Assembly (NCBI GenBank): GCA_035574275.1 | Contig: DATLYY010000022.1 | Span: 1-64,000, forward strand | From: Verrucomicrobiia bacterium | GTDB lineage: Bacteria; Zixibacteria; MSB-5A5; DSPP01 | Direction: 5' to 3' | Length of the DNA: 64,000 nucleotides | Part shown: in pieces, positions 52,401 to 60,891 of the stretch | Numbering within the stretch: the first letter of the stretch is position 1 | Layout of the letters: every line of letters begins with the position of its first letter | Made by a program: the position numbers and the translations under genes | Notes under the pieces: generated by a model | Databases searched by the model: none | Told to the model about the DNA's origin: nothing | What the model saw: the letters and a program-made list of their open reading frames with translations, nothing else

Positions 52401-52687
52401 CATTGGTGGCGGGTAAATCTTTTTACAACTATCCCAACCCGGTTTTGGGCGGGATGACGGCATTACGTTACCGGCTTAACTCGCCGGGCACGGCGACTTT
52501 GAGCGTGTACGACATGGCCGGCAACCGGATTAAGGAGCCCCAAAGTGTCCCGGCGGAAGCGGGGAACGACAACGAAGTACAGTTGGACTGCTCCGGTTTT
52601 GCGGCGGGAGTATATCTCTGCCGGCTGGAAGTCAACGCCGCCGGGAAAAACGAGGTGGTGTTTTGCAAGGTGGCGGTGGTAAAATAG
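49451..52687 (+). CDS. M6-like secreted metalloprotease with FG-GAP repeats and sorting domain
   Basis: A 1,078-residue exported protease. The zinc motif HEFGHQLGLVDLY (284-296) marks the M6 / immune-inhibitor-A family. FG-GAP-like repeats follow in the middle (DLNGDGSEEVLAI, VDIDNDGTTEIFVG). The C-terminus is a type IX-like sorting domain (FYNYPNPVLGGMTALRYRL, DCSGFAAGVYLCRLEV). The first ~35 residues look like a signal region. The GTG at 49451 is the only reasonable start after the preceding stop, though GAGGAG overlaps it. It is likely cargo of the adjacent PorU/PorV-like system. Confidence 0.85.
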   Translation: MQASRFFRASRWLFGTGWFLLILSPVWGAHWPVKKVKLEKREPIAEPGFKSAVSAKNLLKLSRPNPGALPYARPTTAAAVETLKILALRVEFQQEIPDDPTTTGLGAFDRRTQLEFLTQEGHLVDPAPHDKKYFESHIQALDRFYQAVSNGKLKITGEVWPPADDSAYQLPVPHAYYGSGGPYADSAIVIQISRFFKDAVRLADSISPQIDFSAYQSLVIFHAGSSRQDDIFGNTPNDFFTGFLRLGDSLLVDNGGTVITEGMIMPESPSQDNRVVGLNATFAHEFGHQLGLVDLYNTETILTQVGDFSLMDNNGQDVAVELDFRDDGGRIVLASGLLPVYPDAWSRAFLGFLDTLAVTRGPLNLSLLAGELPRSGTEAVKIPISEQEYFLVENRAVDFDSFSGSALKVDPITGVVLGPARPDADSSVFTAEYDILLPGSGILIWHVDEAVALEAGCADDLGNLYSRFVCNTVNNNPARRFLELKEADGFVDFGGNYYTGAFGFAEDMYWAPNNTSFTPTSNPSTRSKFGGQTGISVTGIGPADTVMSLSVSADYLLPGWPQYAAPFSPKEPPVLGDLNGDGSEEVLAISGPFLLAWNQDGSKFIPNEFERKRLAFNGDTISFPFAVIGVDTNAATNPNAAFSFGPVGVDIDNDGTTEIFVGSTTGAVWGFASTDSDNDSLADILPGFPRYLRNGSVTCLLAGQIDTFTNPIIFVGTSSGKGFLVSNTGIPRDSAQFKGSVIGAALDSSGNLFVTTDRNDSVFVHKGIGSVAGWPKGFAVDSVSAPALTQGDSGLLIAFTTGAGELYLLDGNGNTASGFPVNLGTTELPQPVWSHSATTGQPVIVLAFDNQIVAYQTNGFLVSDFPKSVDRQRPISGNVPLLTNLSLRENGLDMLCGLPWGNLYFPGTLEREAAFVLGTGAGMDALPAVTKNGKIFARDVSGFVYGYNVPGFGFDSLAWRQARHNFSGSNFMPNVLLSGPGGGALVAGKSFYNYPNPVLGGMTALRYRLNSPGTATLSVYDMAGNRIKEPQSVPAEAGNDNEVQLDCSGFAAGVYLCRLEVNAAGKNEVVFCKVAVVK

Positions 52688-52717
52688 GTCTTCTTAAAAT
52701 GAAATGGAAAGGGATGA

Positions 52718-53617
52718 ATGAGTAGAACAGGTTTCCGAGTTTCAACGGGATTGGCAGCAGGTCTCTTTTTATTGCTGCCCGGGGTGCTTTTGGCAAAAAC
52801 TCCGAGTGCGAGCGTGGAACAGCTTTACCGACAGCAGGTGCTGTATGGGCGCTATGCATTCTTACCGCTCGCCTTGGATTCTGCGCAGGAGCTTTTGCCG
52901 GGAACGGAAGAGAAAGGACCCAAGCAGCGTTCCGTGGCGAAGGCGGCCGTGCTTTCACTTTTGGTTCCCGGGGCCGGACAGTTTTACGTTGGTGAAAAGG
53001 TGCGCGCCATCCCTTTCTTTTTAGTAGATGTGGCCGGTTGGGCTACCTATTTCGGATTTCGTAGTCAGGGAAACAAGCGGGAGAATGAGTATCGGGTGTT
53101 TGCCGACCAGCATTGGAATCCAAGCAGTTATTTTGTATTCCTGGATACGGCATTGGGTATTTCGTCTCGCTCCGATTTTGATCCCACTGGCAGGGCCTAT
53201 GATAGCAGGATGTACAACATTCCCGAGTCGGAAGCCTTTTTAAGGGTAGATTCCGGCTTTATTTTCAGCCACCACATACCCACCCGGAATGGAGAGGATA
53301 CCTCAAACTTTGTTAGAAACCTTGAATATTACGAAAGCTTGGGGAAGTACGACCAGTTTTTTGCCGGATGGGATGATTTGGCCAACCGGCGCAGCTACCT
53401 TGGTATGCGGGCGGATGCCAACAGTTCGTTTTCCAATTCAAAAATAGGGCTGGTGGTTTCGCTGGCAGACCGTCTGGTGGCCGCCGTGGATGCGGCCCTT
53501 GGCGCCCGGCGGTTTAACCGTAAACTCGACAAGGACCGGGAAATCGAGTTGAGTTTGCGGCTTGTCCGCTACAACGGAGAGCGGATGCCGAAACTTTCCG
53601 CCATCTACCGATTCTAA
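52718..53617 (+). CDS. Exported DUF5683-like protein, copy 1
   Basis: A 299-residue exported protein. The signal peptide (GLAAGLFLLLPGVLLA) is followed by an AAVLSLLVPGAGQFYVGEKVRA helix, the usual DUF5683 core for an inner- or outer-membrane-associated protein. The rest is aromatic and unassigned (YFGFRSQGNKRENEYRVFAD). The C-terminal IGLVVSLADRLVAAVDAAL is shared with the next gene. A purine-rich AAAGGGA precedes the ATG. Its partner starts one base after its stop. Confidence 0.72.
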   Translation: MSRTGFRVSTGLAAGLFLLLPGVLLAKTPSASVEQLYRQQVLYGRYAFLPLALDSAQELLPGTEEKGPKQRSVAKAAVLSLLVPGAGQFYVGEKVRAIPFFLVDVAGWATYFGFRSQGNKRENEYRVFADQHWNPSSYFVFLDTALGISSRSDFDPTGRAYDSRMYNIPESEAFLRVDSGFIFSHHIPTRNGEDTSNFVRNLEYYESLGKYDQFFAGWDDLANRRSYLGMRADANSSFSNSKIGLVVSLADRLVAAVDAALGARRFNRKLDKDREIELSLRLVRYNGERMPKLSAIYRF

Positions 53618-53618
53618 T

Positions 53619-54383
53619 ATGAAAAAAGTTTTGATTCCTGCTTTTGCGGTTTTAACTCTGGCCATCAGCGCGCAGGCGGATAAAACAGGAGGGCCGATTT
53701 TTTTCTCCGAGCCGGTTCTGTTGAAAGGATTGGCGGAATACAAATCCGTGTCGTTAGACAGCAGTTTTCAGCCGGATGATGAAATCCAAACGCCGCTGGA
53801 TATTCAAGATAAGGGAAAAGTTTCGACACTGAAGGCGGCCGGGCTTTCGGTTCTCTTGCCCGGAAGCGGGCACTGGTATCTGGGAAGCCGGAACCGGGCC
53901 AAAGTTTTTTTCGGCATCGAGGCGGCGGGGTGGACAAGTTTTGCGGGGTTTTTGTGGTACTCCAACCAGCGGGAGGGGGATTATCAGAACTACGCCGTCG
54001 TTCATGCTGGGGCGGATCCCGCCGGGAAGGATGAGCAATTCTGGCGCAGTCTGACCTTCTATGAAAACCGGGACGAGTACAACAAAATCGGCCGGGTCAC
54101 CAACCTGGCCAATCCATTTTACCCGGAGATCGCCTTTTATAACTGGCAATGGGATTCGCCGGAATCGATGCGGGCCTACCGGGAGATGCGCAATTCCAGC
54201 AAAACGGCCCACCGCCGGGCGATTTTCACGCTGGCGCTTTTGGGCGTGGAACGGCTGGTGGCTGCCGCCGACGCTTACCGTATTGCAAAAAGAATTAACT
54301 CAAAAGCATCTTCCGGCGAATTGGAAGTGTTCTTTGAGCCGTCCGCTTCGGGCGGACGCCTCGTTTTATCCCGCAGTTTTTAA
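53619..54383 (+). CDS. Exported DUF5683-like protein, copy 2
   Basis: A 254-residue exported relative of the preceding gene. A signal peptide (VLIPAFAVLTLAISAQA) precedes STLKAAGLSVLLPGSGHWYLGSRNRAKVFF, the same glycine-rich helix as in copy 1 (cited in parts), and a later block FTLALLGVERLVAAADAYR equivalent to its C-terminal helix. The pair looks like an old duplication inside the operon. The start is ATG 53619, one base after the previous stop. Function unknown. Confidence 0.72.
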   Translation: MKKVLIPAFAVLTLAISAQADKTGGPIFFSEPVLLKGLAEYKSVSLDSSFQPDDEIQTPLDIQDKGKVSTLKAAGLSVLLPGSGHWYLGSRNRAKVFFGIEAAGWTSFAGFLWYSNQREGDYQNYAVVHAGADPAGKDEQFWRSLTFYENRDEYNKIGRVTNLANPFYPEIAFYNWQWDSPESMRAYREMRNSSKTAHRRAIFTLALLGVERLVAAADAYRIAKRINSKASSGELEVFFEPSASGGRLVLSRSF

Positions 54384-54384
54384 T

Positions 54385-55347
54385 ATGAAGCGGCTGTCTC
54401 CTCTCGCAAAAGGGGGAGTGGCGGGGGTCTTTTTTGTTTTCTTCTCGGGCACTGCCTCTTTCTGCCAAATCGATTCGTCATACGCTCTGTACCGGCTGGA
54501 GAAAACAGGAAATATTCGGTTCGATTTTAATGCAATTTTTCAAGGGGCGGAAACAATGTCCGCGGAGGACTTGGAGTTCCGGGTCGGTCAAAACGGAAAT
54601 TTTTATTTCCTCTTTCACGAAAAAGGGAAAATTTGCCGTTTTGACAGTGCCGGCAAGCTTATCCGTTCCGTTTTAACTGCCGGCCCTTTAACACACCGCC
54701 ACGTTGCTTTTACCCTGACTCCGGAAGGGGACGTTCTTTTGCTTGACGGTCGGGGACGGTCGCTTTATCGCTACGACGTGTCCCTGGATTTGGTGGGCAA
54801 ATATTCCCTTGCAGGCAAGGATGAGCTGGAGCCTTTTTTCGGTCTGACAGCAACCTCTTGGGGGGATTTATTTGTAGCCGCGGGACTGCAATCGAAGATA
54901 TGGAAGCTCGAGCCGGAAGGTCAGAGTTTTACCACCAAGCCGGTCTTTCTGCCCGAAAGTTTTCGTTATTCCTTCCCGTTTGAAGTGGAAGGGGGGAAGC
55001 TGGCGGCCACCGATCCATTGGGAGCTTTAATGATGATGGACCGGTATGGAAATCTTTTAAGGTCATTTAGCTTTCGCAAAGGGCTTCGCGCGGCGCCCCT
55101 TGGCGAAAACTTCCTTGCCACCTTCTGGCCTTACACGGAAGTCATGGTTTTGAATACCGTCGGGGTCGTACTTTCAAACTGGAAGGCCGCCGAACTGGAT
55201 TCGGTGTTCAAAAACGTTATGGATTTCCAGGTTGTGCAAAGCAAAGTGTATTTTCTTTTGCCTTCCTCCAATACGATTCTTGTTTTTCAGCTCAAACAGC
55301 CCAAGTCCAAGTCTTCCACGGAAGAAGGAAATAGAGGATTGGAATAA
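54385..55347 (+). CDS. Exported six-bladed beta-propeller-like protein
   Basis: A 320-residue exported protein. The signal peptide (GGVAGVFFVFFSGTASFC) ends before repeated short strands typical of NHL/6-bladed propellers: LEFRVGQNGNFYFLFHEKGKICRFDSAG, VAFTLTPEGDVLLLDGRGRSLYRYD and later DPLGALMMMDRYGNLL (blade-like segments). Nothing catalytic is visible. It is tightly packed between the DUF5683-like pair and a small DNA-repair-type gene, starting one base after the preceding stop. Confidence 0.75.
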   Translation: MKRLSPLAKGGVAGVFFVFFSGTASFCQIDSSYALYRLEKTGNIRFDFNAIFQGAETMSAEDLEFRVGQNGNFYFLFHEKGKICRFDSAGKLIRSVLTAGPLTHRHVAFTLTPEGDVLLLDGRGRSLYRYDVSLDLVGKYSLAGKDELEPFFGLTATSWGDLFVAAGLQSKIWKLEPEGQSFTTKPVFLPESFRYSFPFEVEGGKLAATDPLGALMMMDRYGNLLRSFSFRKGLRAAPLGENFLATFWPYTEVMVLNTVGVVLSNWKAAELDSVFKNVMDFQVVQSKVYFLLPSSNTILVFQLKQPKSKSSTEEGNRGLE

Positions 55348-55350
55348 CAC

Positions 55351-55680
55351 ATGCGCATCTGGGACATTCCGCCCAAGAAACTGTGTCGGCAGCATCTTTT
55401 GGGCGAACATCGCGAGTTGCATGCGCTCTGGACAATTCTGACCAAGGGGAAAGAGGGATATGCCCGCCACCCGGAAACCCTGCGCTGGCGGGGAAAGACA
55501 AAGGCGCTTTATCGGCGGCATGAAATGCTGGTTGGGGAGTTTGAACGCAGGGGTTATCGGCATAGCACGCCGTTGTCCAAAAAGCTTGCCTTGGGCCGAA
55601 CCAGACAGAATGAATTTGTAAACACTATGGTCGAGCAGCGAAGACTTCTTAAAGGGAAGAAGTGCGATTGTGATGTTTAA
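55351..55680 (+). CDS. Pyrimidine-dimer DNA glycosylase/endonuclease V family protein
   Basis: A 109-residue protein matching the T4 endonuclease V (DenV) family, which cuts DNA at UV-induced pyrimidine dimers. It has LCRQHLLGEHRELHALW, the counterpart of the LADQHLMAEYREL region of DenV including the catalytic glutamate, followed by GKEGYARHPETLRW and LVGEFERRGYRHSTPLS. The second residue is Arg rather than the N-terminal Thr used by T4. It sits inside a surface-protein operon and overlaps the barrel gene by eight bases, an odd place for a repair enzyme. Confidence 0.8.
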   Translation: MRIWDIPPKKLCRQHLLGEHRELHALWTILTKGKEGYARHPETLRWRGKTKALYRRHEMLVGEFERRGYRHSTPLSKKLALGRTRQNEFVNTMVEQRRLLKGKKCDCDV

Positions 55681-58600
55681 AACTGTATCAAGGTCAATCC
55701 CGAGGGGAATCCTTTTTTCCCTTGCCGTACAGCTTGTCTCGATGTATTTGATTGCTGTCAACGTTTTTGCTCAGTTGTTTAATGACGGCTCCGCGCCAGT
55801 GGATGTATACCCTGGATTTCAATGGCTGACTCCAAAGACCACAGATTATTTTTTTGACTATGAATCCGGCTATATTGCAAGCGGAGGAGGAATTTTCCTG
55901 AGTGGTGGATCAGGCAATACTCGAATCCTCTCATTTAATTTGTTGCCCCGCTATCAATTACGGCCATTACTGGAGGCCGGCCGCAGCGCTTCCAGCGCTG
56001 CTTTACATCCCCAGCCAGTTTTACCGGCAAAGAACAAGCGGACCGGTTTTCAAAAAGAGGAGCTGCTTATTTCCGGGCAGAAATCGTTCGGGTTGACCTA
56101 TTCCCCAGCGGGGGAGGCGGAATTTATGCAGAGCTTATCGTTGGCTTTGAAGGGGAAGCTTTCCGAACGGGTTGGCTTTTCGGCCAATTTGTCGGATCGG
56201 AATCTGCCTTCCGGTTCGGGGAGTTTTTCCAAAAAGCTGGAGCAATTCGACCAGATTGGATTCGGCTTCAACTTTCCTAAGGGAAATCTAAGCTTGGGTG
56301 ATGTCTTTTTCAAAAAAAATGCCGGAAGTTTTATGAATTTTGAGCGGAAAATTTCCGGATTGGGGGCGGCCGTTCATACGCCCAAGGAAAGCCTGGCGGT
56401 GGCTTTCGGCTCCGGGCCAGGTGAGTTTCGCACCGTGCTTTTAGCCGGGCAGGAAGGGAAGCAGGGGCCTTATTATTTTGCCTCCGGCCGCAGCTTCATC
56501 GTGCCGGGAGGAGAAAAGGTTTATCTCGATGGGGTGCAGCTTGCTTCCGGGCGAGGAGCAGATTATGAAGTCGATTACGAGCGGGGTTCAATAACCTTTA
56601 CCCCCCGTCGCTCCATCAGCAGTTTTTCCCGCATCCGGGTGGAATATGAATTTCAGAGCGGGCCGTATGCCAAAAATATCACGGCGGCGCAATCCGCCAC
56701 CCGGCTTGCAGGGGAAAACCTCAAGCTCCGGGTAGGGTATCTTACCGCCAAGGACAAGATGGACTCTCCCTTGTTGAGCGGACTTTCTCCGGAAGAGAAG
56801 GAACGGCTTGCATCGGCGGGCGGCGACTCGACCGCCGCCGTGCGGGACGGAGCGGTCTTTGTCGGTACCGGAAAAGGGGATTACACCCCCTTCTTGGATT
56901 CGACCGGCAGCCGTCAGTTTCGATATGTCGGCGCCGGCGCGGGGGACTATACGGTCGGCTTTTCCTTGGCGCGCGGCAGGCCGGGGGATTACCGCTATCT
57001 CGGCGGCGGGATTTATGAATACGCCGGCAAGGGTCAGGGCGCCTACCTGCCGGTTTTGTACCTGCCGATGCCGAGTTCCGAAAGGGGAGCCAGTATCGGG
57101 TTGGAATTCGGGCCGAAGAATTTTTCGGGATTTGCGGAAGCGGCGTTTACACAGGCCAACCACAACATTTTTTCCAACCGAGCGGACGTAAAAACTACTG
57201 GCGGAAGCTACATCGGCGGGCTGCGCTGGCAGAGCTCGGAAAACCCGTCTGTGAGGTTGGAAGCGGGATTGAAGCGGCGGGAAGCGGATTTCCAATACCT
57301 CGGCAAAAGGGAGGAAAACGAATTGTCTTATCGCTGGAATTTGCAGCCCGGGGAGGAAAATCAGAGCCAGACTCAGGGGAATGTCTCGCTATTCGCCCGT
57401 TGGGGTTGGGGAGAAAGCCGGCTGAATGTGGGAGGTCTTTTTATGGCCGATAACAGGCGGAACGGGTTGGGAGAATCGGAACTGACGCTATACCCGCTCG
57501 TCTGGTTGACCGTCTACAGCCGGACGGAGGCGGGGAGGTCGAGTTACCGTGCCGAGCATTACCGGACAAGGAATTCCCTCATCGGGCGCTGGGGAGGGCT
57601 GGCCTTCACCTCCGGATTGGAACGGGAGCGAGGCACACCGCTTTTGGGGCGGAATCTCGAGATTCGGGAGCGTTGGAGCCAGCGACTGGAATACAAAAGC
57701 TATTTTTTGGAAAACTCCTTCGGGCATCGAGAAGGAGCCGGGAATTCAGCCGCGGGCACTTTGGCGTGGGGAGTTCTTTCGAGATTCAGTGAAATTCGAA
57801 TCGGCAGTTCTCCAATGCGATTGGGGGAAAAGCTTAATGCAGAAGGGATTTTGGGCTGGCGGCGGGCAAAGGAGGGGGGCAGGGATTTGGGGCGGGCCTA
57901 TCTATTTTTGAAAACCAACTACTTCGAGGGAGGAAAACGTTTCACCTTTTTCCACGAGTTTTCCCCCGTGGAGACTCCTTCGGAAGTTTATTCCTACGTT
58001 GACGTCGGAAGGGGGAATGGGAATTTTCGTTACGAGAATGGACAATACGTTGCCGACCCCTACGGAAACTACGCGCTGGTCTCCGAACCGGCTGGGGACA
58101 CCTTGGCCGTTTACCGCTTCCGCCAAAGCTGGGAAGCGGCTTGGGAGCCGTATCGCAGTTTTGGTTCAACTTCCGGATTTTGGGCGCACGTATCCTACCG
58201 GGCGAATCTCACTTTTGACGGCGATTTTGTCCGGCCAAAAGAATGGACGGCCGCCCTTCCAGTTTTCGGGCTGAACGAAACCCGGCGGCATGAGCTGGAA
58301 TTCAGGCAGACCGTTTCCTATCTGCCGGAATCCCGTAAGTCCCGTTGGGAGCTCATCTGGCAGGAGAAAAACAGCCGGAGGAATTACGTTACCACGGCCG
58401 CATCGTCCGGCAGTCTTTATGCCGGCACCGCCCGGAGCGAGCGGAGATTCGGTTTCGGTTCAAGTTTTTACGGCCAAAAACTGACGCATAATTGCACCGT
58501 CGAGTATCTGCAGAAGAACTCCGCCGCCGGTTTTTGGACCCCCTTTGACATTCGGGGGTGGGGAATAAGAAATGAATGGTTGTATTCCTTCAACCGAAAG

Positions 58601-58933
58601 GTCACGTTTTCCTTGGGGGGGCGTTACTATCGGGACCAAGAACGGACATCCGGCGAGCCCTCCATTTTGATCGCAGCAATTCCAAAGCTGCTTTTCTCCT
58701 TTCCGGCAAAAGGTCGGGCCGAGGCCGGCCTGGAAGCCACACGGGTCTTCGGCCAACCCGTCACCTTCGAACAGGCGGACGGCAATCTGAAAGGACTGAA
58801 TCTTGATTACAGTTTAAGCCTGGAATACCGTCTGGGGCCGAAACTTTCAGCTTCCGTTTCATTCGCAGGGGCTCAGAGACCCCGGTTAGGGAACAATCGA
58901 CAGGCGAGCACCCATTTGAGCTATCTTTTCTGA
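55673..58933 (+). CDS. Large outer-membrane barrel candidate (1,086 residues)
   Basis: A long exported protein, not recognised at family level. The signal region (GILFSLAVQLVSMYLIAVNVFA) is followed by a short plug-like part and then many alternating aromatic/glycine strands. DYEVDYERGSITFTPRRS with RIRVEYEF is a motif also found in SprA-type and related outer membrane proteins (inference from memory). The C-terminus ends in a typical barrel strand (STHLSYLF, terminal Phe). The start is ATG 55673 (GTG 55670 possible). The gene's stop overlaps the Omp85 ATG by one base, so their products may work together. Confidence 0.65.
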   Translation: MFKTVSRSIPRGILFSLAVQLVSMYLIAVNVFAQLFNDGSAPVDVYPGFQWLTPKTTDYFFDYESGYIASGGGIFLSGGSGNTRILSFNLLPRYQLRPLLEAGRSASSAALHPQPVLPAKNKRTGFQKEELLISGQKSFGLTYSPAGEAEFMQSLSLALKGKLSERVGFSANLSDRNLPSGSGSFSKKLEQFDQIGFGFNFPKGNLSLGDVFFKKNAGSFMNFERKISGLGAAVHTPKESLAVAFGSGPGEFRTVLLAGQEGKQGPYYFASGRSFIVPGGEKVYLDGVQLASGRGADYEVDYERGSITFTPRRSISSFSRIRVEYEFQSGPYAKNITAAQSATRLAGENLKLRVGYLTAKDKMDSPLLSGLSPEEKERLASAGGDSTAAVRDGAVFVGTGKGDYTPFLDSTGSRQFRYVGAGAGDYTVGFSLARGRPGDYRYLGGGIYEYAGKGQGAYLPVLYLPMPSSERGASIGLEFGPKNFSGFAEAAFTQANHNIFSNRADVKTTGGSYIGGLRWQSSENPSVRLEAGLKRREADFQYLGKREENELSYRWNLQPGEENQSQTQGNVSLFARWGWGESRLNVGGLFMADNRRNGLGESELTLYPLVWLTVYSRTEAGRSSYRAEHYRTRNSLIGRWGGLAFTSGLERERGTPLLGRNLEIRERWSQRLEYKSYFLENSFGHREGAGNSAAGTLAWGVLSRFSEIRIGSSPMRLGEKLNAEGILGWRRAKEGGRDLGRAYLFLKTNYFEGGKRFTFFHEFSPVETPSEVYSYVDVGRGNGNFRYENGQYVADPYGNYALVSEPAGDTLAVYRFRQSWEAAWEPYRSFGSTSGFWAHVSYRANLTFDGDFVRPKEWTAALPVFGLNETRRHELEFRQTVSYLPESRKSRWELIWQEKNSRRNYVTTAASSGSLYAGTARSERRFGFGSSFYGQKLTHNCTVEYLQKNSAAGFWTPFDIRGWGIRNEWLYSFNRKVTFSLGGRYYRDQERTSGEPSILIAAIPKLLFSFPAKGRAEAGLEATRVFGQPVTFEQADGNLKGLNLDYSLSLEYRLGPKLSASVSFAGAQRPRLGNNRQASTHLSYLF

Positions 58934-60432
58934 TGAGAGCAAAAGCGATAATCCTTGTCCCGTTTTTGGTTTGCGTTCTGGCCGCTGTTTTGTTCGCCGA
59001 CCAGCCCGCACCGACTTCTGCGGATACCACCTACCTTCTTGAAGAAATCTGGGCGACTCCGGAGGATTCCATTTTCGATTCGTGGAAAAAATTTTCCCCT
59101 GGGAAATGGCGGGGAAAACCGGTGCAAAAGGAAACGCTGGAGCTGCTCATATCCGACCTTCTGCACGTCTATTCCCAGAACGGTTTCCCCTTTGCCGAAA
59201 TTTCACCCCGCGTGGAGGAGGCGGGCGGGGGGAAAGCGCGGCTCCAATTGGCCATTGTCACCGGCCCGGCGGTTTATGTTTCCCGCCTGCAATGCGCCGC
59301 GTTTTCGGCCGGAGAGCAGAAACAATTGGCGCGTATGCTGGCGTTCTATCCCGGTTACTTTGACGAGCAGGAAGTGGAGGGCTTAAAAAACCGGGCCCAG
59401 CAATTTCCCGAACTGAACTGGAACGGGGAACCGAAGTTGGTGGAAGCGCCGGACTTTTCCTCCACCCGGCTGGACCTTCCGCTTTTCCGCCGGGCCAAAA
59501 ACCGGGTGGAAGGAGGAGTGGGTTATTTGCCTTCTGGTTTGGACAACGGGGCCTTCGGAGAACTTTCCGTTCAACTGGTCACGCTTGGAAAAATCGGCCG
59601 GGAGGCGGATTTCCGCTGGAGCCGTCCCAATTCCCGCAGCCGTTTTTTGACGATTGGTTATCAGGATTTCTTTTTGGCCCCGGCCCCCTTTTATGTTTTC
59701 GGGAATTTAGGTCAGGAGGAAAGAGAGGAACAATTTTTCCGCTTTTCCGTCCGGACCGGTTTTTCCGCCTTCCTTTCGGGGAAATGGAAGGGTGGATTGA
59801 GTATTGAGTACGACCGTATGACCCCTCGAGAGGGAACCCTGCCAGATGCCGGCGACAGCACGGCAGCCCGGCAGTACGGGTTGGGCATGGAGGTACGGAA
59901 GGGAGAAGGGCGTCTAACAGAAGAGGCGTATTTCTCCTTGAGGTTTGGGGTTCAATACAAAAGGGTTTTTTATGGGAATGAAGTAAAAACGGGGGCGACA
60001 AAGCGGGCTGGTTTTGAAGGGTCAAGAATTTTTCGCATCGGTCGGAACTGGCGGCTGTTTTTAAAAGGGAGGGGAGAAGCCGGCTTCGTTCCGCTGTTAC
60101 TTTTTACCCGATCGGATTTATTCTACCTCGGCGGATATGGAAGTGTGCGGGGGTATCCCGATGAAAGCTTTTCGGCCACCCGCTACTTTTTGGGAAGAGC
60201 AGAGCCCCGGTTCTTCCTTGGAGTCCGGAATTATCTATTTGGCCTTTTTGATTTTGCCCATCTATCCATCGGCAAAAACTATTCCGGACTTTCCGTTGCC
60301 GACCCGTTCAAGCCGGGCATCGGCTTGGGAATTTCGGCCGGGGATGACCGGCTGATTCTGGCTTTTGGCTGGGGAGAAAAAGCCAAAATCAAGGACGGAA
60401 TTGTTTACCTGCGGTTGGCGGGGGAATTGTAG
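58933..60432 (+). CDS. Omp85/BamA-family outer membrane protein
   Basis: A 499-residue D15-type barrel. The signal peptide (AIILVPFLVCVLAAVLFA) precedes one or two POTRA-like domains at about 45-165, then a 16-strand-type barrel. The L6 loop motif is LGGYGSVRGYPDESF with the conserved VRGY. Full BamA has five POTRA domains and about 800 residues, so this is a shorter Omp85 relative, such as a TamA- or BamA-like partner for a specific substrate. One-base overlap with the 1,086-residue barrel gene suggests they are made together. Confidence 0.85.
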   Translation: MRAKAIILVPFLVCVLAAVLFADQPAPTSADTTYLLEEIWATPEDSIFDSWKKFSPGKWRGKPVQKETLELLISDLLHVYSQNGFPFAEISPRVEEAGGGKARLQLAIVTGPAVYVSRLQCAAFSAGEQKQLARMLAFYPGYFDEQEVEGLKNRAQQFPELNWNGEPKLVEAPDFSSTRLDLPLFRRAKNRVEGGVGYLPSGLDNGAFGELSVQLVTLGKIGREADFRWSRPNSRSRFLTIGYQDFFLAPAPFYVFGNLGQEEREEQFFRFSVRTGFSAFLSGKWKGGLSIEYDRMTPREGTLPDAGDSTAARQYGLGMEVRKGEGRLTEEAYFSLRFGVQYKRVFYGNEVKTGATKRAGFEGSRIFRIGRNWRLFLKGRGEAGFVPLLLFTRSDLFYLGGYGSVRGYPDESFSATRYFLGRAEPRFFLGVRNYLFGLFDFAHLSIGKNYSGLSVADPFKPGIGLGISAGDDRLILAFGWGEKAKIKDGIVYLRLAGEL

Positions 60433-60819
60433 CTACTTCTTTTCGGCGTGGTCGAAAACGGGAATGGAGGCCTTTTCCAAAAGCTGCTGGCAGGCGGTCT
60501 GGTGGCGGCGGTAAATTTCCTGCGGGCGGGCGGCAAGCTTCAATTTTGCCTCCAGCGTATCCTTGACCTTGTACAGATTTTCCAAGGTCGGCATGTGGTA
60601 ATCGCCCCCCACCTCGCGGAAGGTCGCTTTGGCAAGGGCTTCCGTCATCCGGTCCAACTCGCAGGATTTCTGGTCGTGCTTGACGGTTATTTTTCCACTG
60701 TCCAGAATCGTCCGATTGGTAAGACAAAAACTTTCCACCAAACCGTCGCGCGCCTCAAATACAGTAAGGTTTGTTTTGCGCAACCGCGCGTTCAGGCTTT
60801 TTTGCTTCAAGTCGTCCAT
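60433..60819 (-). CDS. Hypothetical protein, convergent with the surface operon
   Basis: A 128-residue soluble protein. The N-terminal half is beta-rich (NLTVFEARDGLVESFCLTNRTILDSGKITVKHDQ), the C-terminal half helical (LENLYKVKDTLEAKLKLAA, HQTACQQLLEKA). It is not recognised. ATG 60819 is very close to GGAG; a TTG at 60825 is an alternative. Its stop abuts the Omp85 stop exactly. Confidence 0.65.
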   Translation of the reverse strand: MDDLKQKSLNARLRKTNLTVFEARDGLVESFCLTNRTILDSGKITVKHDQKSCELDRMTEALAKATFREVGGDYHMPTLENLYKVKDTLEAKLKLAARPQEIYRRHQTACQQLLEKASIPVFDHAEKK

Positions 60820-60891
60820 CTCCAATAACTTATTCGTCTAGTTTGGGAAATTACTTTAGTCATTTTGGATGTTTTTTTTAAACTTTCGCAT

